A stretch of DNA of 64,000 bases from Candidatus Poribacteria bacterium (lineage in GTDB: Bacteria > Poribacteria > WGA-4E > WGA-3G): NCBI GenBank assembly GCA_022826805.1, contig JAJDUH010000024.1, positions 124,001-188,000 on the forward strand. Direction: 5' to 3'. This document shows positions 18,101-26,298 of the stretch, in pieces. A model generated the notes under the pieces. That model was not told the origin of the DNA. It searched no databases and was given only the letters and a program-made list of their open reading frames with translations. Position 1 is the first letter of the stretch. Each line of letters opens with the position of its first letter. Both the position numbers and the translations under genes were made by a program.

Positions 18101-21100
18101 CTGCGGCAGTGCCTGTCAACTTGACCCAACTTGTTTCCTATATTGGTGGTACCCTAACGCAACTTCAGTTCTCCGTTGAAGATGTGGGACCAGCCGATTT
18201 GGAGTTGGAAGATCAAACGATTGAACTCCATAATGCTGATGGTGTGCCTGTTGCCGGGACACTCACTACTGATGAGATAAACAATCAACTCTATCTGACT
18301 TTTGCTTCACCTTTTCCTCGAGATGGTAGTGCAGATGGGGAATATTTGATAAAATTTTCACTTGTTGACAAATCGGGAAATCGTCTTGATGCTGAGCATA
18401 AACTTGTTTATGATTCGCAAGCACCGCGGTTATCTTCTGTCATGGTAGATACTGCTTCACCGATGGCGCTTCTACCTCAGCAGGTTACTGAGATATTAGA
18501 ACCTATAAGTAGTATTACGATTAAATTTGAAGAGGCGACCCGCGTTGATTTTTCCAATACTCAGCTTACATTACTGGGACCTGAGGAGTTTGATGCCTCT
18601 GATGAACTTGTGAGACTGCCAATCCCGCTGACGTTGGAAGACGATAGTATGTCTGAGGTCGTTGTTAATTTCTTGGAATTGACAGAGGTTGGTTCGTATA
18701 TATTGTCTGTGACGCCTCAAGATATAGCGGGTAATTCGACATCAGGCGCGGCGACTTACGAATTCGTTCTGGATATACCGCTGCCGAGTGTGGATAGTGT
18801 TGCTATAGGTGATCAGACGAGCGATGTTGCTTATGTCAACGCCAGCAATATGGTTATAGTTGCTGCCCTCCTTGATCCGACAGAAACAGGTTTAGCTTTT
18901 GGCAATCAGAGTTCAAGAATCCTGGTGAGCACTCCTGATGGTACATCTATTTCGGGAGCTACTGGCACTAATAATGTGGACCTAATTGCTTGGGAACCGA
19001 CGACATTTACATCTGACGGGAGTACAGATGGAAGATACAGTGTGTACGTTGTACCCGTTGATAAAGCCGGACGTCAAGGAAACGCTGTCTATCGTGAATT
19101 TGTTTATGATACCCAAGAACCAGAGATAACTTCTGCTGATCCGATTGATTTAAGTCAACCTGTCTCATATATCAGCCATAATTTGACGCAATTTCGCTTT
19201 ACCGTCGTGGATGTTGGTCCCGCAGAACTCGAATTGTCAGACCAGACAGTTAGCCTGCGCGATGCGAATGGCAACCTGATACCCACACAACTTACTCATG
19301 ATACCAATAGCGAACTCTTTCTCACGCTTGATGAACCTTTGTCTCGTGATGGCAGTATGGATGGAGAATATACCGTCCTTATCGAGTTAACCGACAAAGC
19401 ATCGAATGCGTTCACTGTTGAACACCTTATTGTCTATGATACCCAAGCGCCGACGCTTGTGAGTACTGTCCCTGCTGACGGTGCTTTGGTCACCGCTGAT
19501 CGTACGCAGGTGCAAGTAACACTCAATGATGACGGAGGCAGTGGTATAGACTGGGAGGTAACTACGGTGACGTTAGTTGACCCGAATGGATCTCAAATAT
19601 CGGGTGAACTTGTGAGTGACGGGACGACACACTTAACACTAAATACCAATCAGCTCATTGAGGATGGACGATACATTATTCGTGTCCAAGCCGTTGACCG
19701 TGCAGGTAACGGAGGTGCAACCGTCTTCGAGCGTAGTTTCCTGCTTTCGAGGCGTTTGCCAGCTATTGTTTCGACATCACCGACGACTGCACCGGCAGAT
19801 GAAGCGTTTACCAATGAGGAAGTTGAGGAGATAGAAATAATGCTTGAAACAGATGATGAAAATCATCTATCAACGCTTCGGTTACTGAATTCTGCGAATC
19901 AAGTCATTGCTGGGCAACAGCTGCGAGAGCCTGACCGATTGGTCTATAATCTTGTTCGTCCGCTTGCGATAGACGGTTCCGACGATGGCATCTATACTAT
20001 CGAGTTTACCCCAATCAGTTCCTCTGGACGAGCGGGGGACGTTCAGTTATTAAACTTCACGCACGACACGGAAGCACCCGAAATTGAACCTGAAGCGATT
20101 AACCTTGTTGTCGCGTCTCCTGAGGTTAATAACTCCTTGACGGAAATTCATGTTAACCCTACCGATGAACAGTCTGGTATTGATTGGAAAAACGTTGATG
20201 AAGAGTGGGTAATCTTTGAACGCGTTTCGCCGAACCCAGCCAAAATTGCTGGACGGGTGGAGGATGATAACCAAAGTGTTCTTAGCTTCATACTTACTGT
20301 ACCGCTGGCAGACAATGGATCGGCTGATGGTGAATATCGGGTCACTATTACACCCAAGGATCAGGCGGGAAACGGTGATATATCTTATGAAAAGGTTTTT
20401 ACCTATGATACCAGTCCACCGCTGATTGATGCGAGTACTTTACTTCTTAATGACGCTCCGCTACTTGTTGATATCGATGCAGAAGATTATCCGACAGCGG
20501 TTTCTACGACCGGTGGGGTCGTCATACAGGCGAATATGTTTGACACCGGTTTAGGTGTGAATCTTGCCCAGTCGAGAATTGTCGTCAGAAGTCCCGATGG
20601 CACTGAAATTTCGGGCAATACACAGCAAAACGGTGTAGACACCATCGTCTTCAAATCGGATGGTCTATCGACCCAAGGGCTTTATCAGGTTACGGTTATT
20701 AGTATCGGAAATGACTCGGAACTACTGGGGTTTGCTCCGACAAATTCCATTACAACAGAATTTCTTTATGAAACTACAGCACCCACTGCCGCTGTAACGA
20801 GCGATGGTGGTGAAACCGAACTCACTGACAAAGCATTGCCGTTAGAAGGGACAGCTTCCGACCCAAGCGGCACGCAGGGCGGCGGTGAGGGCGCGATCTC
20901 AATTCCAGCCTCTGGTGTGTGGCTTGTTGAAATCGTCGGTATTGGTCCCGACAAGCAACCTATAGATCCTGTCCCTGTTGTAGATGATAGTAGTGCGGAG
21001 CAGGAACCGTGGAGCGTTTGGTCGATTGATTTCTTACCCACTCGTTCTGGTGAGTACGATCTGGATGTTCGCGTCACCGACAATGCGGGAAACTACGAGG

Positions 21101-21465
21101 TCTACGACATTGGGGAATATACCATGTCGGTATCACTTACCTTCCGCGAACCGACGTTTGGGTGGCCGAATCCACTCCGAATCTCCAGAGGGGACGTTGC
21201 ATTTTTCTCGTTTGATGTTAACGTACCACTCGGAGAGACCGTTGAGCTCACTTTGAGTATCTATGATTGGGGTGGCGACATGGTCCTTTCACAAACCTAT
21301 CCGGATGTTGTGTCAGGGCAACGGAACGACCAGTTGCTGAAGTGGAATTTGGAGAACCAAGCGGGTAATGCTGTTGCACGAGGGCTCTATATCTTCCATT
21401 TGGAAGCGATCAATGCGGCGGGAAATAGCGCAAACGCTGTTGGCAAAGTGCTTGTTGTTGAATAG
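15169..21465 (+). CDS. Giant exported protein with tandem Ig-like domains and FlgD-like C-terminal domain
   Basis: 2098 residues. The GTG start follows GGGAG; residues about 50-74 form the signal (LAIISQIFVCLAVLMVPADVWAG) after an unusually long, basic N-terminal extension. The rest is a chain of Ig-like beta domains of about 100 residues, each closing with a line like YTIEVVGMDRAGNQSS...YDNLAP or DGSADGRYTVAVTPVDRTG. A three-domain block of about 1.03 kb is duplicated (17390-18426 and 18427-19452). The last 90 residues (VELTLSIYDWGGDMV, ARGLYIFHLEAINAAGN, VGKVLVVE) look like a FlgD Ig-like or type IX-style C-terminal domain. Likely an extracellular adhesin or surface fibre. A PorV/PorQ-like gene follows, which fits export and cell-surface attachment. 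Confidence 0.9.
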   Translation: MPKIKNMCGVACKPIHKSRDQRHLGDYPTTKVRKAGLGLVNLLTFSEACKLKLAIISQIFVCLAVLMVPADVWAGLTSLSLDANGDTIFRGKQERLSIVFTVDDNTDDDGDTYTVTANQHLIGRGTVSADRSVSISWNGSINGRQLPDGNYTITVVLHKQAGAGEVLERSASATLDTEPPRISSVFANQDTNLLFTNGIFINVPLRAITVVPEADEGSPIDFGAKRTAVVLKNSRGVALEGALNYTTQLSFNLADPLDIRSENGRYTLAITLLDEAGNSTQSTTEFTFDNVAPTLTGVAGSSGVISPGAGVSQRLNFVEAILADNFENGVNLSDSTIRLTGPTGEVLGRQTFPAKDKIRWVFLSPLSPRDGLHDGGYTIEVVGMDRAGNQSSAIRVPFVYDNLAPEIVSLSPTQDGGAFNRIGDTIYHNQPLTQIVASFNDGSTGIGVDFEENTQIQFSAIGDGNTSGVLPGRTFIDRNNAQITHVLEEPLVSQDGRYRLEVQVADTIGNMDMEAFLFLYDTQLPTLVSTFPSANETVDNLSQVRVVLNEVTSGMDFTQSSFRLIRNVGGTQVEVPVNITNNGTDTATLTVLEPIALDGSDDGTYAIEVIPTDRAGNIGATARREFYLVSQSRAEVRLTMPETTTVNNLDVIVAELIDYIGPGIDVDESTFTVANSQGVVIPERKIETDATNTILTWSTDAVIPRDGTADGEYTITATFIDFTGKRFTQAFPILLDTQFPAIESVRVGTESDLVLSTDSTTNITVGFSQIIVNFEDLSQNVAENLPISGSDVDFANTNITLVSPGGEDIPINRFDNGRTTLTLNFRNLTQPGEYVLSITPQDLTGNQSTAPFVYRFQIDVALPIVGSVLIDGRVGTIVYVNGTSTSIVATFADPTGVGLALGEGGSTITVTNESGLPAPGITTSNGTNQLTWIPIVLPTDGSADGRYTVAVTPVDRTGRQGEVVYRQFIYDTQEPRVTAAVPVNLTQLVSYIGGTLTQLQFSVEDVGPADLELEDQTIELHNADGVPVAGTLTTDEINNQLYLTFASPFPRDGSADGEYLIKFSLVDKSGNRLDAEHKLVYDSQAPRLSSVMVDTASPMALLPQQVTEILEPISSITIKFEEATRVDFSNTQLTLLGPEEFDASDELVRLPIPLTLEDDSMSEVVVNFLELTEVGSYILSVTPQDIAGNSTSGAATYEFVLDIPLPSVDSVAIGDQTSDVAYVNASNMVIVAALLDPTETGLAFGNQSSRILVSTPDGTSISGATGTNNVDLIAWEPTTFTSDGSTDGRYSVYVVPVDKAGRQGNAVYREFVYDTQEPEITSADPIDLSQPVSYISHNLTQFRFTVVDVGPAELELSDQTVSLRDANGNLIPTQLTHDTNSELFLTLDEPLSRDGSMDGEYTVLIELTDKASNAFTVEHLIVYDTQAPTLVSTVPADGALVTADRTQVQVTLNDDGGSGIDWEVTTVTLVDPNGSQISGELVSDGTTHLTLNTNQLIEDGRYIIRVQAVDRAGNGGATVFERSFLLSRRLPAIVSTSPTTAPADEAFTNEEVEEIEIMLETDDENHLSTLRLLNSANQVIAGQQLREPDRLVYNLVRPLAIDGSDDGIYTIEFTPISSSGRAGDVQLLNFTHDTEAPEIEPEAINLVVASPEVNNSLTEIHVNPTDEQSGIDWKNVDEEWVIFERVSPNPAKIAGRVEDDNQSVLSFILTVPLADNGSADGEYRVTITPKDQAGNGDISYEKVFTYDTSPPLIDASTLLLNDAPLLVDIDAEDYPTAVSTTGGVVIQANMFDTGLGVNLAQSRIVVRSPDGTEISGNTQQNGVDTIVFKSDGLSTQGLYQVTVISIGNDSELLGFAPTNSITTEFLYETTAPTAAVTSDGGETELTDKALPLEGTASDPSGTQGGGEGAISIPASGVWLVEIVGIGPDKQPIDPVPVVDDSSAEQEPWSVWSIDFLPTRSGEYDLDVRVTDNAGNYEVYDIGEYTMSVSLTFREPTFGWPNPLRISRGDVAFFSFDVNVPLGETVELTLSIYDWGGDMVLSQTYPDVVSGQRNDQLLKWNLENQAGNAVARGLYIFHLEAINAAGNSANAVGKVLVVE
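17390..19452 (+). repeat. Tandem duplication of a three-domain block in the giant protein
   Basis: The two halves (17390-18426 and 18427-19452) encode parallel series: VDFANTNITLVSPGG with VDFSNTQLTLLGPEE, YTVAVTPVDRTGRQGEVVYR with YSVYVVPVDKAGRQGNAVYR, and VEDVGPADLELEDQTIEL with VVDVGPAELELSDQTVSL. Similarity within a block between its three domains is lower, so the unit of duplication was the whole block. Confidence 0.8.
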
Positions 21466-21626
21466 TTGTCAGTCAATCAACGGTATGAAGCCCGTGTGGG
21501 CTTCCCCGAGATTGCTATGCGACCCTTTCAGTGGTCAGTCGTCAGTTAAGACTTGCGGGCGATTGAAAATGTATGTCATGTCACAAGCGAGTCACTGAAA
21601 ACTGAAAACTGAAAACTGAAAACTAT
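21463..21626. repeat. Dispersed palindromic element with tandem ACTGAAAA repeats
   Basis: It begins on the TAG stop of the giant gene (TAGTTGTCAGTC), contains a hairpin repeat at 21475-21509, a second arm (GGTCAGTCGTCAGTTAAG) and four tandem ACTGAAAA units at about 21594-21624 immediately before the ribosome site of the next gene. Confidence 0.65.
21475..21509. repeat. AATCAACGGTAT hairpin repeat, copy 1
   Basis: AATCAACGGTAT is followed by a perfect hairpin GAAGCCC-GTGT-GGGCTTC and CCCCG. Related copies with the same leader and different stem bases occur at 35939 and 36422. Confidence 0.65.
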
Positions 21627-21644
21627 CAAAAAGGAGAATGTATA

Positions 21645-22616
21645 ATGGAGAAAAGGGGAGCCGTTGTAATTGTAATAGCACTTCTCATAATAGCCACAGT
21701 TGCCCCACGCGCCAGTGCAGTTAATATCCACGATGGAGCAGGTACTGTAGGTGCCGCTTTCCTCAAGGTTGAAGGCGGAAGTCGACCTGTCGGAATGGGT
21801 GGCGCATTTACAGGGCTTGCCAATGATGTTAACACCATTTTTTGGAATCCTGCTGGTCTGACTGCCGTTCAGGATCAGGAATTAACCGCAATGCAACACT
21901 TCTCATTCGCGGACATTAACAATCAATCTATCGGTTACGCGCAACGGATGGAACGATTCGTGTGGGGGGCAAGTTTCCTCGGCAGTTTCACAGAGATTGA
22001 GCGGCGACAAGGCCCAACAGAGGATCCGGATAGTACTGTGACTGTCGGAGGTTTTGCTACAGGCTTGTCTTTTGCTTATCAGCTTGGTGGGGCTATGTCT
22101 GTCGGTGGTACGGCGAAGGTAATTTCGGAACAATTGGATATTCAGAACGTCTACGGTGCTGCCGCTGATGTCGGTTTAATCTTACGGCTGCTTGACAATC
22201 ACCTCGGTATCGGGGTTGCTGTCCAAAATGCTGGGGTCTTAGATGGTGCTGAGAATTTGCCGATGGCGCTTCGCGCGGGTTTCGCTTATAGAACTTGGAA
22301 AGAGGCAGAAGCAGAAGCATCGATGCCTGAACGTGAAGTGTGGGCATTCGTTGCGGACGCACACCTCCCACTCATTGATGCGAATCCGAGTTTCCATGTT
22401 GGAGCGGAACGCTGGTTCTACGATAGCGTGGCGGCGCGTATTGGATACCGTATCGGTTTGAATGAGAATCCGAGTGATGGATTGTCACTCGGTGTTGGTG
22501 TAAGACGGAGCGGCGAGGACGCGTTGGCGAATATTGATTTCCAATTCGATTATGCTTTCGTGCCAGATGCTTATGTCGGGAATGCGCATCGCGTCTCTTT
22601 TATCACCCGTTTTTAA
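21645..22616 (+). CDS. PorV/PorQ-like outer-membrane beta-barrel protein
   Basis: A 323-residue exported protein with a signal peptide (about 1-25, ending ASA) and the family opening GTVGAAFLKVEGGSRPVGMGGAFTG split over residues 31-56, then NTIFWNPAGL, and a series of amphipathic strands ending in an aromatic terminus (VSFITRF) typical of a beta-barrel. PorV-type proteins are lipocalin-like or FadL-like barrels that in type IX secretion receive cargo and pass it to the surface attachment machinery. It follows the giant Ig-like protein on the same strand with a repeat between them; AAAGGAG lies upstream of the ATG. A role in placing the giant protein on the surface is inferred from position. 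Confidence 0.87.
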   Translation: MEKRGAVVIVIALLIIATVAPRASAVNIHDGAGTVGAAFLKVEGGSRPVGMGGAFTGLANDVNTIFWNPAGLTAVQDQELTAMQHFSFADINNQSIGYAQRMERFVWGASFLGSFTEIERRQGPTEDPDSTVTVGGFATGLSFAYQLGGAMSVGGTAKVISEQLDIQNVYGAAADVGLILRLLDNHLGIGVAVQNAGVLDGAENLPMALRAGFAYRTWKEAEAEASMPEREVWAFVADAHLPLIDANPSFHVGAERWFYDSVAARIGYRIGLNENPSDGLSLGVGVRRSGEDALANIDFQFDYAFVPDAYVGNAHRVSFITRF

Positions 22617-22617
22617 A

Positions 22618-22750
22618 TGGTTGTCAGTTATCGGTCTTCGGTTAAGAGCAGTTTGTAACAATTTCCCCAAACTTGGGACTCCAAAAAGTGATGAATTGTT
22701 ACATCAAAGTCTTTTAACTGACGACTGACAACCAACAACCGATAACTATT
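22618..22750. repeat. Dispersed palindromic element between convergent genes
   Basis: The left arm GGTTGTCAGTTATCGG...TTAAGAG and the right arm TTTTAACTGACGACTGACAACC are inverted copies, and the core pairs TGTAACAATT with AATTGTTACA (10 bp). It lies between the convergent PorV-like and nadA genes and touches the nadA stop, so it could work as a two-way terminator. Confidence 0.75.
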
Positions 22751-23894
22751 AAACACTTGCTTCAAGCATTCGCTCAATTGGTGCACGCGCTTTATCAATA
22801 GTCTCAGAACTTAGTGTAATCTCATATTCACTGAGATCGTCGTCCCGATCAATTGCTTCCAGAATATTCGCAATTTTGCCCAAATTCACCTGTGCCATGT
22901 GTGAGCATCGGACTGAACAGGCTGTCCAGAATTGAACTTCTGGAAATTCCTGTGCCAGATTCGAGGTCAGTTCACATTCCGAGGCGACAAAAGCACGTTC
23001 CAATTGGTTCACTGCGACACGCTCTGCAATGTCTTTCATAATCTGACTGGTGCTGCCGTAAAAATCCGCTTCTTGTAGTACATTCGGACGGCATTCCCAG
23101 TGGGCATAGAGTTTACGGTGGGGGTGCCCTTTCGGAATTTCAAAGGATTCGCGCACGTTGAGAAGATCGTCGAGTGTGAATCTCTCGTGAACTTCACAAA
23201 CTGCGCCCCGCGCTGTATTGTCTTTACCAGGGTAGACAACGTTTTTCTCGTCCTTCAATTCTTCCTCTAAGTTTTGCGCAAAGAAGATATCTGGCACAAA
23301 GATTACTGTATCGCCCGGTAGTGTTTTTGCGATGTGTGCTGCATTCGCCGATGTACAACAGATATCCGATTCTGCTTTCGCGTCTGCATAGCTATTCACA
23401 TAGATCATCACCGGCGCGCCTGGGTAGAGATCTTTCAATTTCTTGACGTCTTCCGCACCGAAGTTATCGGCGAGTGAGCATCCTGCCGTTTTATCTGCAA
23501 CTAACACCGTTTTGTCTGGACTTAAGATTTTCGCTGTTTCTGCCATAAACGGCACACCGTTAAAGATTAAGTACGGTGCTTCCGTTTTTGCGGCGAACAT
23601 ACTCAGCCCGAGTGAATCGCCCTGTTCCTCTTTTTCAGACAATCCGAAGACGAGTGGCTCCATATAATTGTGACCGAGCATCACAACGTCATGTTTTTGC
23701 TTTAGTGTGCGTATTCTGTGGATGGTCTTGGCGTGTGCCTCTATATCGAGAAACGTTAAACTGGGATGGTGGCGATTGTATAGTTCTTTCTTAACGTCCT
23801 CAATGCTGAGGTCGGTTGTACAATTCGGTGTATCTGTTGCGTGAGGAGTTTCTCCGTTAGAACGCATAACAGTCATTTTTTTGGTACGCTCCAA
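22749..23894 (-). CDS. nadA: Quinolinate synthase A
   Basis: A 381-residue cytoplasmic enzyme that condenses iminoaspartate with dihydroxyacetone phosphate to quinolinate in NAD synthesis. Recognisable segments are VVMLGHNYMEPLVFGL, YLIFNGVPFMAETAKILSP, MIYVNSYADAKAESDICCTS, VIFVPDIFFAQNL and QFWTACSVRCSHMAQVNL. The Cys residues expected to hold the 4Fe-4S cluster are present in these segments. An extra N-terminal stretch of about 40 residues is unlike the core family; a later start cannot be excluded. nadB and nadC are not in the window. A palindromic repeat lies at its 3' end. Confidence 0.95.
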   Translation of the reverse strand: MERTKKMTVMRSNGETPHATDTPNCTTDLSIEDVKKELYNRHHPSLTFLDIEAHAKTIHRIRTLKQKHDVVMLGHNYMEPLVFGLSEKEEQGDSLGLSMFAAKTEAPYLIFNGVPFMAETAKILSPDKTVLVADKTAGCSLADNFGAEDVKKLKDLYPGAPVMIYVNSYADAKAESDICCTSANAAHIAKTLPGDTVIFVPDIFFAQNLEEELKDEKNVVYPGKDNTARGAVCEVHERFTLDDLLNVRESFEIPKGHPHRKLYAHWECRPNVLQEADFYGSTSQIMKDIAERVAVNQLERAFVASECELTSNLAQEFPEVQFWTACSVRCSHMAQVNLGKIANILEAIDRDDDLSEYEITLSSETIDKARAPIERMLEASV

Positions 23895-24064
23895 GTCATC
23901 GCTAATCAGATGCTCCCTGTCTATGGGTAGCGAATCAATTAATCTACGAGCTCGCGATATCGAAAATCTACAAGTATGGGCGGCTCACAGGATTAGCGAT
24001 TCTTTTTTAATCGTTCCTATTAAGATACCTGAAAAATGGTTTTTTTGTCAAGGTTAACACACTA

Positions 24065-24622
24065 ATGAAAAATTTATGTCAAATTTGCTGTGAAAAAACA
24101 AAAAAAATGTGCGCTTTTGCCCTTATTCTGTGTCTAATTTGGGGGTTGACACCGGCTGCGAAGGGTATTTCGGTTAAATTAAGAGGGAAAATTGCGTTGG
24201 CTGGGATTTTGTCAGGGCTTACATATTTGACACACGCCCTTGTTACGCGTGACAGGCGGGCAGTGGAGAAACTACGGCTCCATCTTGGCCCACCTGAGCG
24301 TATGGTTCAGTTTGAACAGGGATTCGATTTGTGGCGTATTGACTATTATGAGGAACAGTGCTATATGTTTCGGAACAACCGATTTATCAAGTCTGCACCG
24401 TGCCTTGACCTGCAGTCGGAACATCAAGGGCATATTCGTATTGAGACTTGCAGGTGTAGGTTTGTTCCACCATTTCTTATTGATACGCCTGTTTTAGGGA
24501 CCCCCAGGTTGTTGCGGCTTTGCCCTTTGCATCCACAGCGAGCCCCTCAATTTGTATCTTCCGGTCTCTATCGGTTGGAAGACGGACGTTTGCTTGATCC
24601 GCAGCCGTGGCTTTCACGTTAG
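24065..24622 (+). CDS. Hypothetical exported protein, 185 residues, convergent overlap with neighbour
   Basis: The N-terminus looks like a signal (about 15-33, FALILCLIWGLTPAAKG) followed by a soluble region with KLRLHLGPPERMVQFEQG and IDYYEEQCYMFRNNRF. I do not recognise the family. The last 145 bp overlap the 3' end of the convergent gene at 24477, and the C-terminal 65 residues are of unusual composition, so the frame may have been extended by a lost stop or a frameshift near 24440. The ribosome site is weak. Treat as a probable gene with an uncertain 3' end. Confidence 0.5.
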   Translation: MKNLCQICCEKTKKMCAFALILCLIWGLTPAAKGISVKLRGKIALAGILSGLTYLTHALVTRDRRAVEKLRLHLGPPERMVQFEQGFDLWRIDYYEEQCYMFRNNRFIKSAPCLDLQSEHQGHIRIETCRCRFVPPFLIDTPVLGTPRLLRLCPLHPQRAPQFVSSGLYRLEDGRLLDPQPWLSR

Positions 24623-25151
24623 TTGTCACGAAAATTGCGTCTAACATAGTAGCATCTTCGCGCACTGCGATACGTAGAAACGTCTCACCCGCTTTGTTGA
24701 ACTTCCATTCTCGGTCGAATGTCCCACCGTCTAACCAGTGATTGATGCGGTCCCAATGCCATTCGGCACCTTGACCAACGCCCCAACGAAACTGTGTATT
24801 CTGGGTCGCCTGTGCATTTTCGTCTGGGTCGGCGGGTTGCCATGTCACCCAGAAAGAATCGCTATTGCCATCCCATGCGATGACGTGGCCCCAGAGAGCG
24901 TACTTACCGGCTTCGGGAATGTTGATAATAAAATCGGCGTGGCCTGCACCGCCGCCCCCGGCTACCGGTGCACCTTCCATCCAGATGAATTTTCCATCAG
25001 ATGCGTTTTTATCGTCCGTAATAATCATCGGATCTACGATATCTTGGGCTAACTCTGCTTCAAGGGCAATCTCAACCTCGGCACCGAGTTTTGCTGATCC
25101 AAATACAAATGCCGTTAATATAGCCAGCAACAAAATTGTGCGGTATTTCAT
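24477..25151 (-). CDS. Exported CBM-like beta-sandwich protein with TTWGSLK tail, copy 2
   Basis: 224 residues with a signal peptide (about 1-24). The mature part begins with ALEAELAQDIVDPM and contains GKFIWMEGAPVAGGGGAGHA, YALWGHVIAWDGNSDSFWV and WHWDRINHWLDGGTFDREW, which resemble a carbohydrate-binding jelly-roll (CBM6/CBM35-like) in which the opening acidic residues and aromatic residues bind ligand. It is strongly similar to the next gene upstream (25318), so the two arose by tandem duplication. It ends in KGKAATTWGSLKQAYQ, a version of the shared tail. A palindromic element lies between the two copies. Confidence 0.85.
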   Translation of the reverse strand: MKYRTILLLAILTAFVFGSAKLGAEVEIALEAELAQDIVDPMIITDDKNASDGKFIWMEGAPVAGGGGAGHADFIINIPEAGKYALWGHVIAWDGNSDSFWVTWQPADPDENAQATQNTQFRWGVGQGAEWHWDRINHWLDGGTFDREWKFNKAGETFLRIAVREDATMLDAIFVTTNVKATAADQANVRLPTDRDRKIQIEGLAVDAKGKAATTWGSLKQAYQ

Positions 25152-25171
25152 TGTTACCTCCTTCCTTATTT

Positions 25172-25313
25172 TAGTTATCGGTTATCAGTTATCAGTTGTC
25201 GGTTAAGAGCGATTTGTAACAATCTCCCCAAACTTGGGGTATTCCAAACAGTGGTGAATTGTTGCAGAGATCCTCTTTGACTGATAACTGACAACTAACA
25301 ACTGACAACTATT
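25172..25313. repeat. Dispersed palindromic element between CBM-like paralogues
   Basis: Several tandem TTATCGG/TTATCAG units form the left arm (TAGTTATCGGTTATCAG...GTTAAGAG). The right arm ends ACTGACAACTAACAACTGAC. The core pairs TTGTAACAAT with GAATTGTTGCA, imperfectly. Confidence 0.7.
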
Positions 25314-25317
25314 AAAA

Positions 25318-25971
25318 CTATCTTCCGGCTTTGAGTTTCGCCCATGTTGTAGCGAGCTTATCTTGGGGTTCAACAGGTACTAAGGAATCAGCTGGAATAG
25401 GATCGCGAGGTCCTACTTCTGCTTCATCGTCAGAAAGATTGTCGGTGATGAAGATCACATCCAACATAGTAGCGTCTTCCCGAACTGCTATCCGGAGTGT
25501 GGTTTCCCCAGCGTCCTCTATTTCCCATTCCCGTTCAAACGTGCCACCGTCAAGCCAGTGGTTAATTCGATCCCAGTGCCAGTCGTTGCCTTGGGCGACG
25601 CCCCAGCGGAACTCGGTGTTCTGGGTTTCTTGAGCGTTTTCATCTGGGTCGGCGGGTTGCCATGTCACCCAGAAGGAATCACTGTTACCATCCCATGCGA
25701 TGACTTTGCCCCAGAGTGCGTAGGTGCCGGCTTCTGGAATAGGCAAAATGTATTCTGCCCAACCTTCACCACCGCCACCGGCGACTGGAGGTCCTTCCAT
25801 CCATATAAACTGACCTCCAGAAGCATCTGCGTCGTCGGCGACTTCCATCGGTGCTTCGATCGCATCCGCCATTTCTGCCTCAATTGCCCACTCATAGCCA
25901 TAACTTATACCGCTTGTTAGCAGTAAGCCGAACATGAAAAGTATACCTAATACTAAAGTTGTGAAACGCAT
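25318..25971 (-). CDS. Exported CBM-like beta-sandwich protein with TTWAKLK tail, copy 1
   Basis: Start placed at the ATG at 25969-25971 with an AAAGGAGAA site; the longer frame only adds 45 residues without signal character. The 217-residue product has a signal peptide (LVLGILFMFGLLLTSG), then AIEAEMADAIEAPMEV, GQFIWMEGPPVAGGGGEG, YALWGKVIAWDGNSDSFWV and DWHWDRINHWLDGGTFEREW, nearly identical to the downstream copy. I infer a small carbohydrate-binding or surface matrix role from the fold resemblance. It ends in VEPQDKLATTWAKLKAGR, the clearest form of the shared tail. Confidence 0.87.
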   Translation of the reverse strand: MRFTTLVLGILFMFGLLLTSGISYGYEWAIEAEMADAIEAPMEVADDADASGGQFIWMEGPPVAGGGGEGWAEYILPIPEAGTYALWGKVIAWDGNSDSFWVTWQPADPDENAQETQNTEFRWGVAQGNDWHWDRINHWLDGGTFEREWEIEDAGETTLRIAVREDATMLDVIFITDNLSDDEAEVGPRDPIPADSLVPVEPQDKLATTWAKLKAGR

Positions 25972-25991
25972 AAGGTTTCTCCTTTTTTTAA

Positions 25992-26294
25992 GGGTTATTA
26001 GTTGTTGGTTAAGAGTTCTCTGGGAACAATCACTCCAAATTTTTCCCATACGCGGAGAACTATGGTGGATTATACAATTAACTTTACACTTCAATCGGCG
26101 CGGCATGTAAAGCTAAGACAAATTGTGCTTTAATAGCACAATTTCAAACCGCGCCTATCAGTAGGGGTCAATATATTTTGATAATTCACTATAAATCTGT
26201 CTTGGCTTTACATTCTTGGAATACGCCGAGAATCGGTAAATTGTTACATAAAGACCTCTTCGCTGATAACTGACAACTAACAACTGACAACTAT
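25992..26294. repeat. Composite palindromic element, about 300 bp
   Basis: A left arm (GGTTATTAGTTGTTGGTTAAGAG) and a right arm (CTGATAACTGACAACTAACAACTGAC) of the dispersed family enclose about 250 bp containing the 10-bp hairpin at 26120-26144. No gene is seen inside. It looks like one element interrupted by another. Confidence 0.6.
26120..26144. repeat. Hairpin AAATTGTGCT-TTAAT-AGCACAATTT
   Basis: Perfect 10-bp stem with loop TTAAT, inside the composite repeat. It shares the TTAA-type loop with other hairpins of the window but not the stem sequence. Confidence 0.7.
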
Positions 26295-26298
26295 TTTG

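Noticed and set aside
21594..21624. CRISPR-like repeat array
   Set aside because: The tandem units are only 8 bp long (ACTGAAAA), with no spacers and no cas genes.
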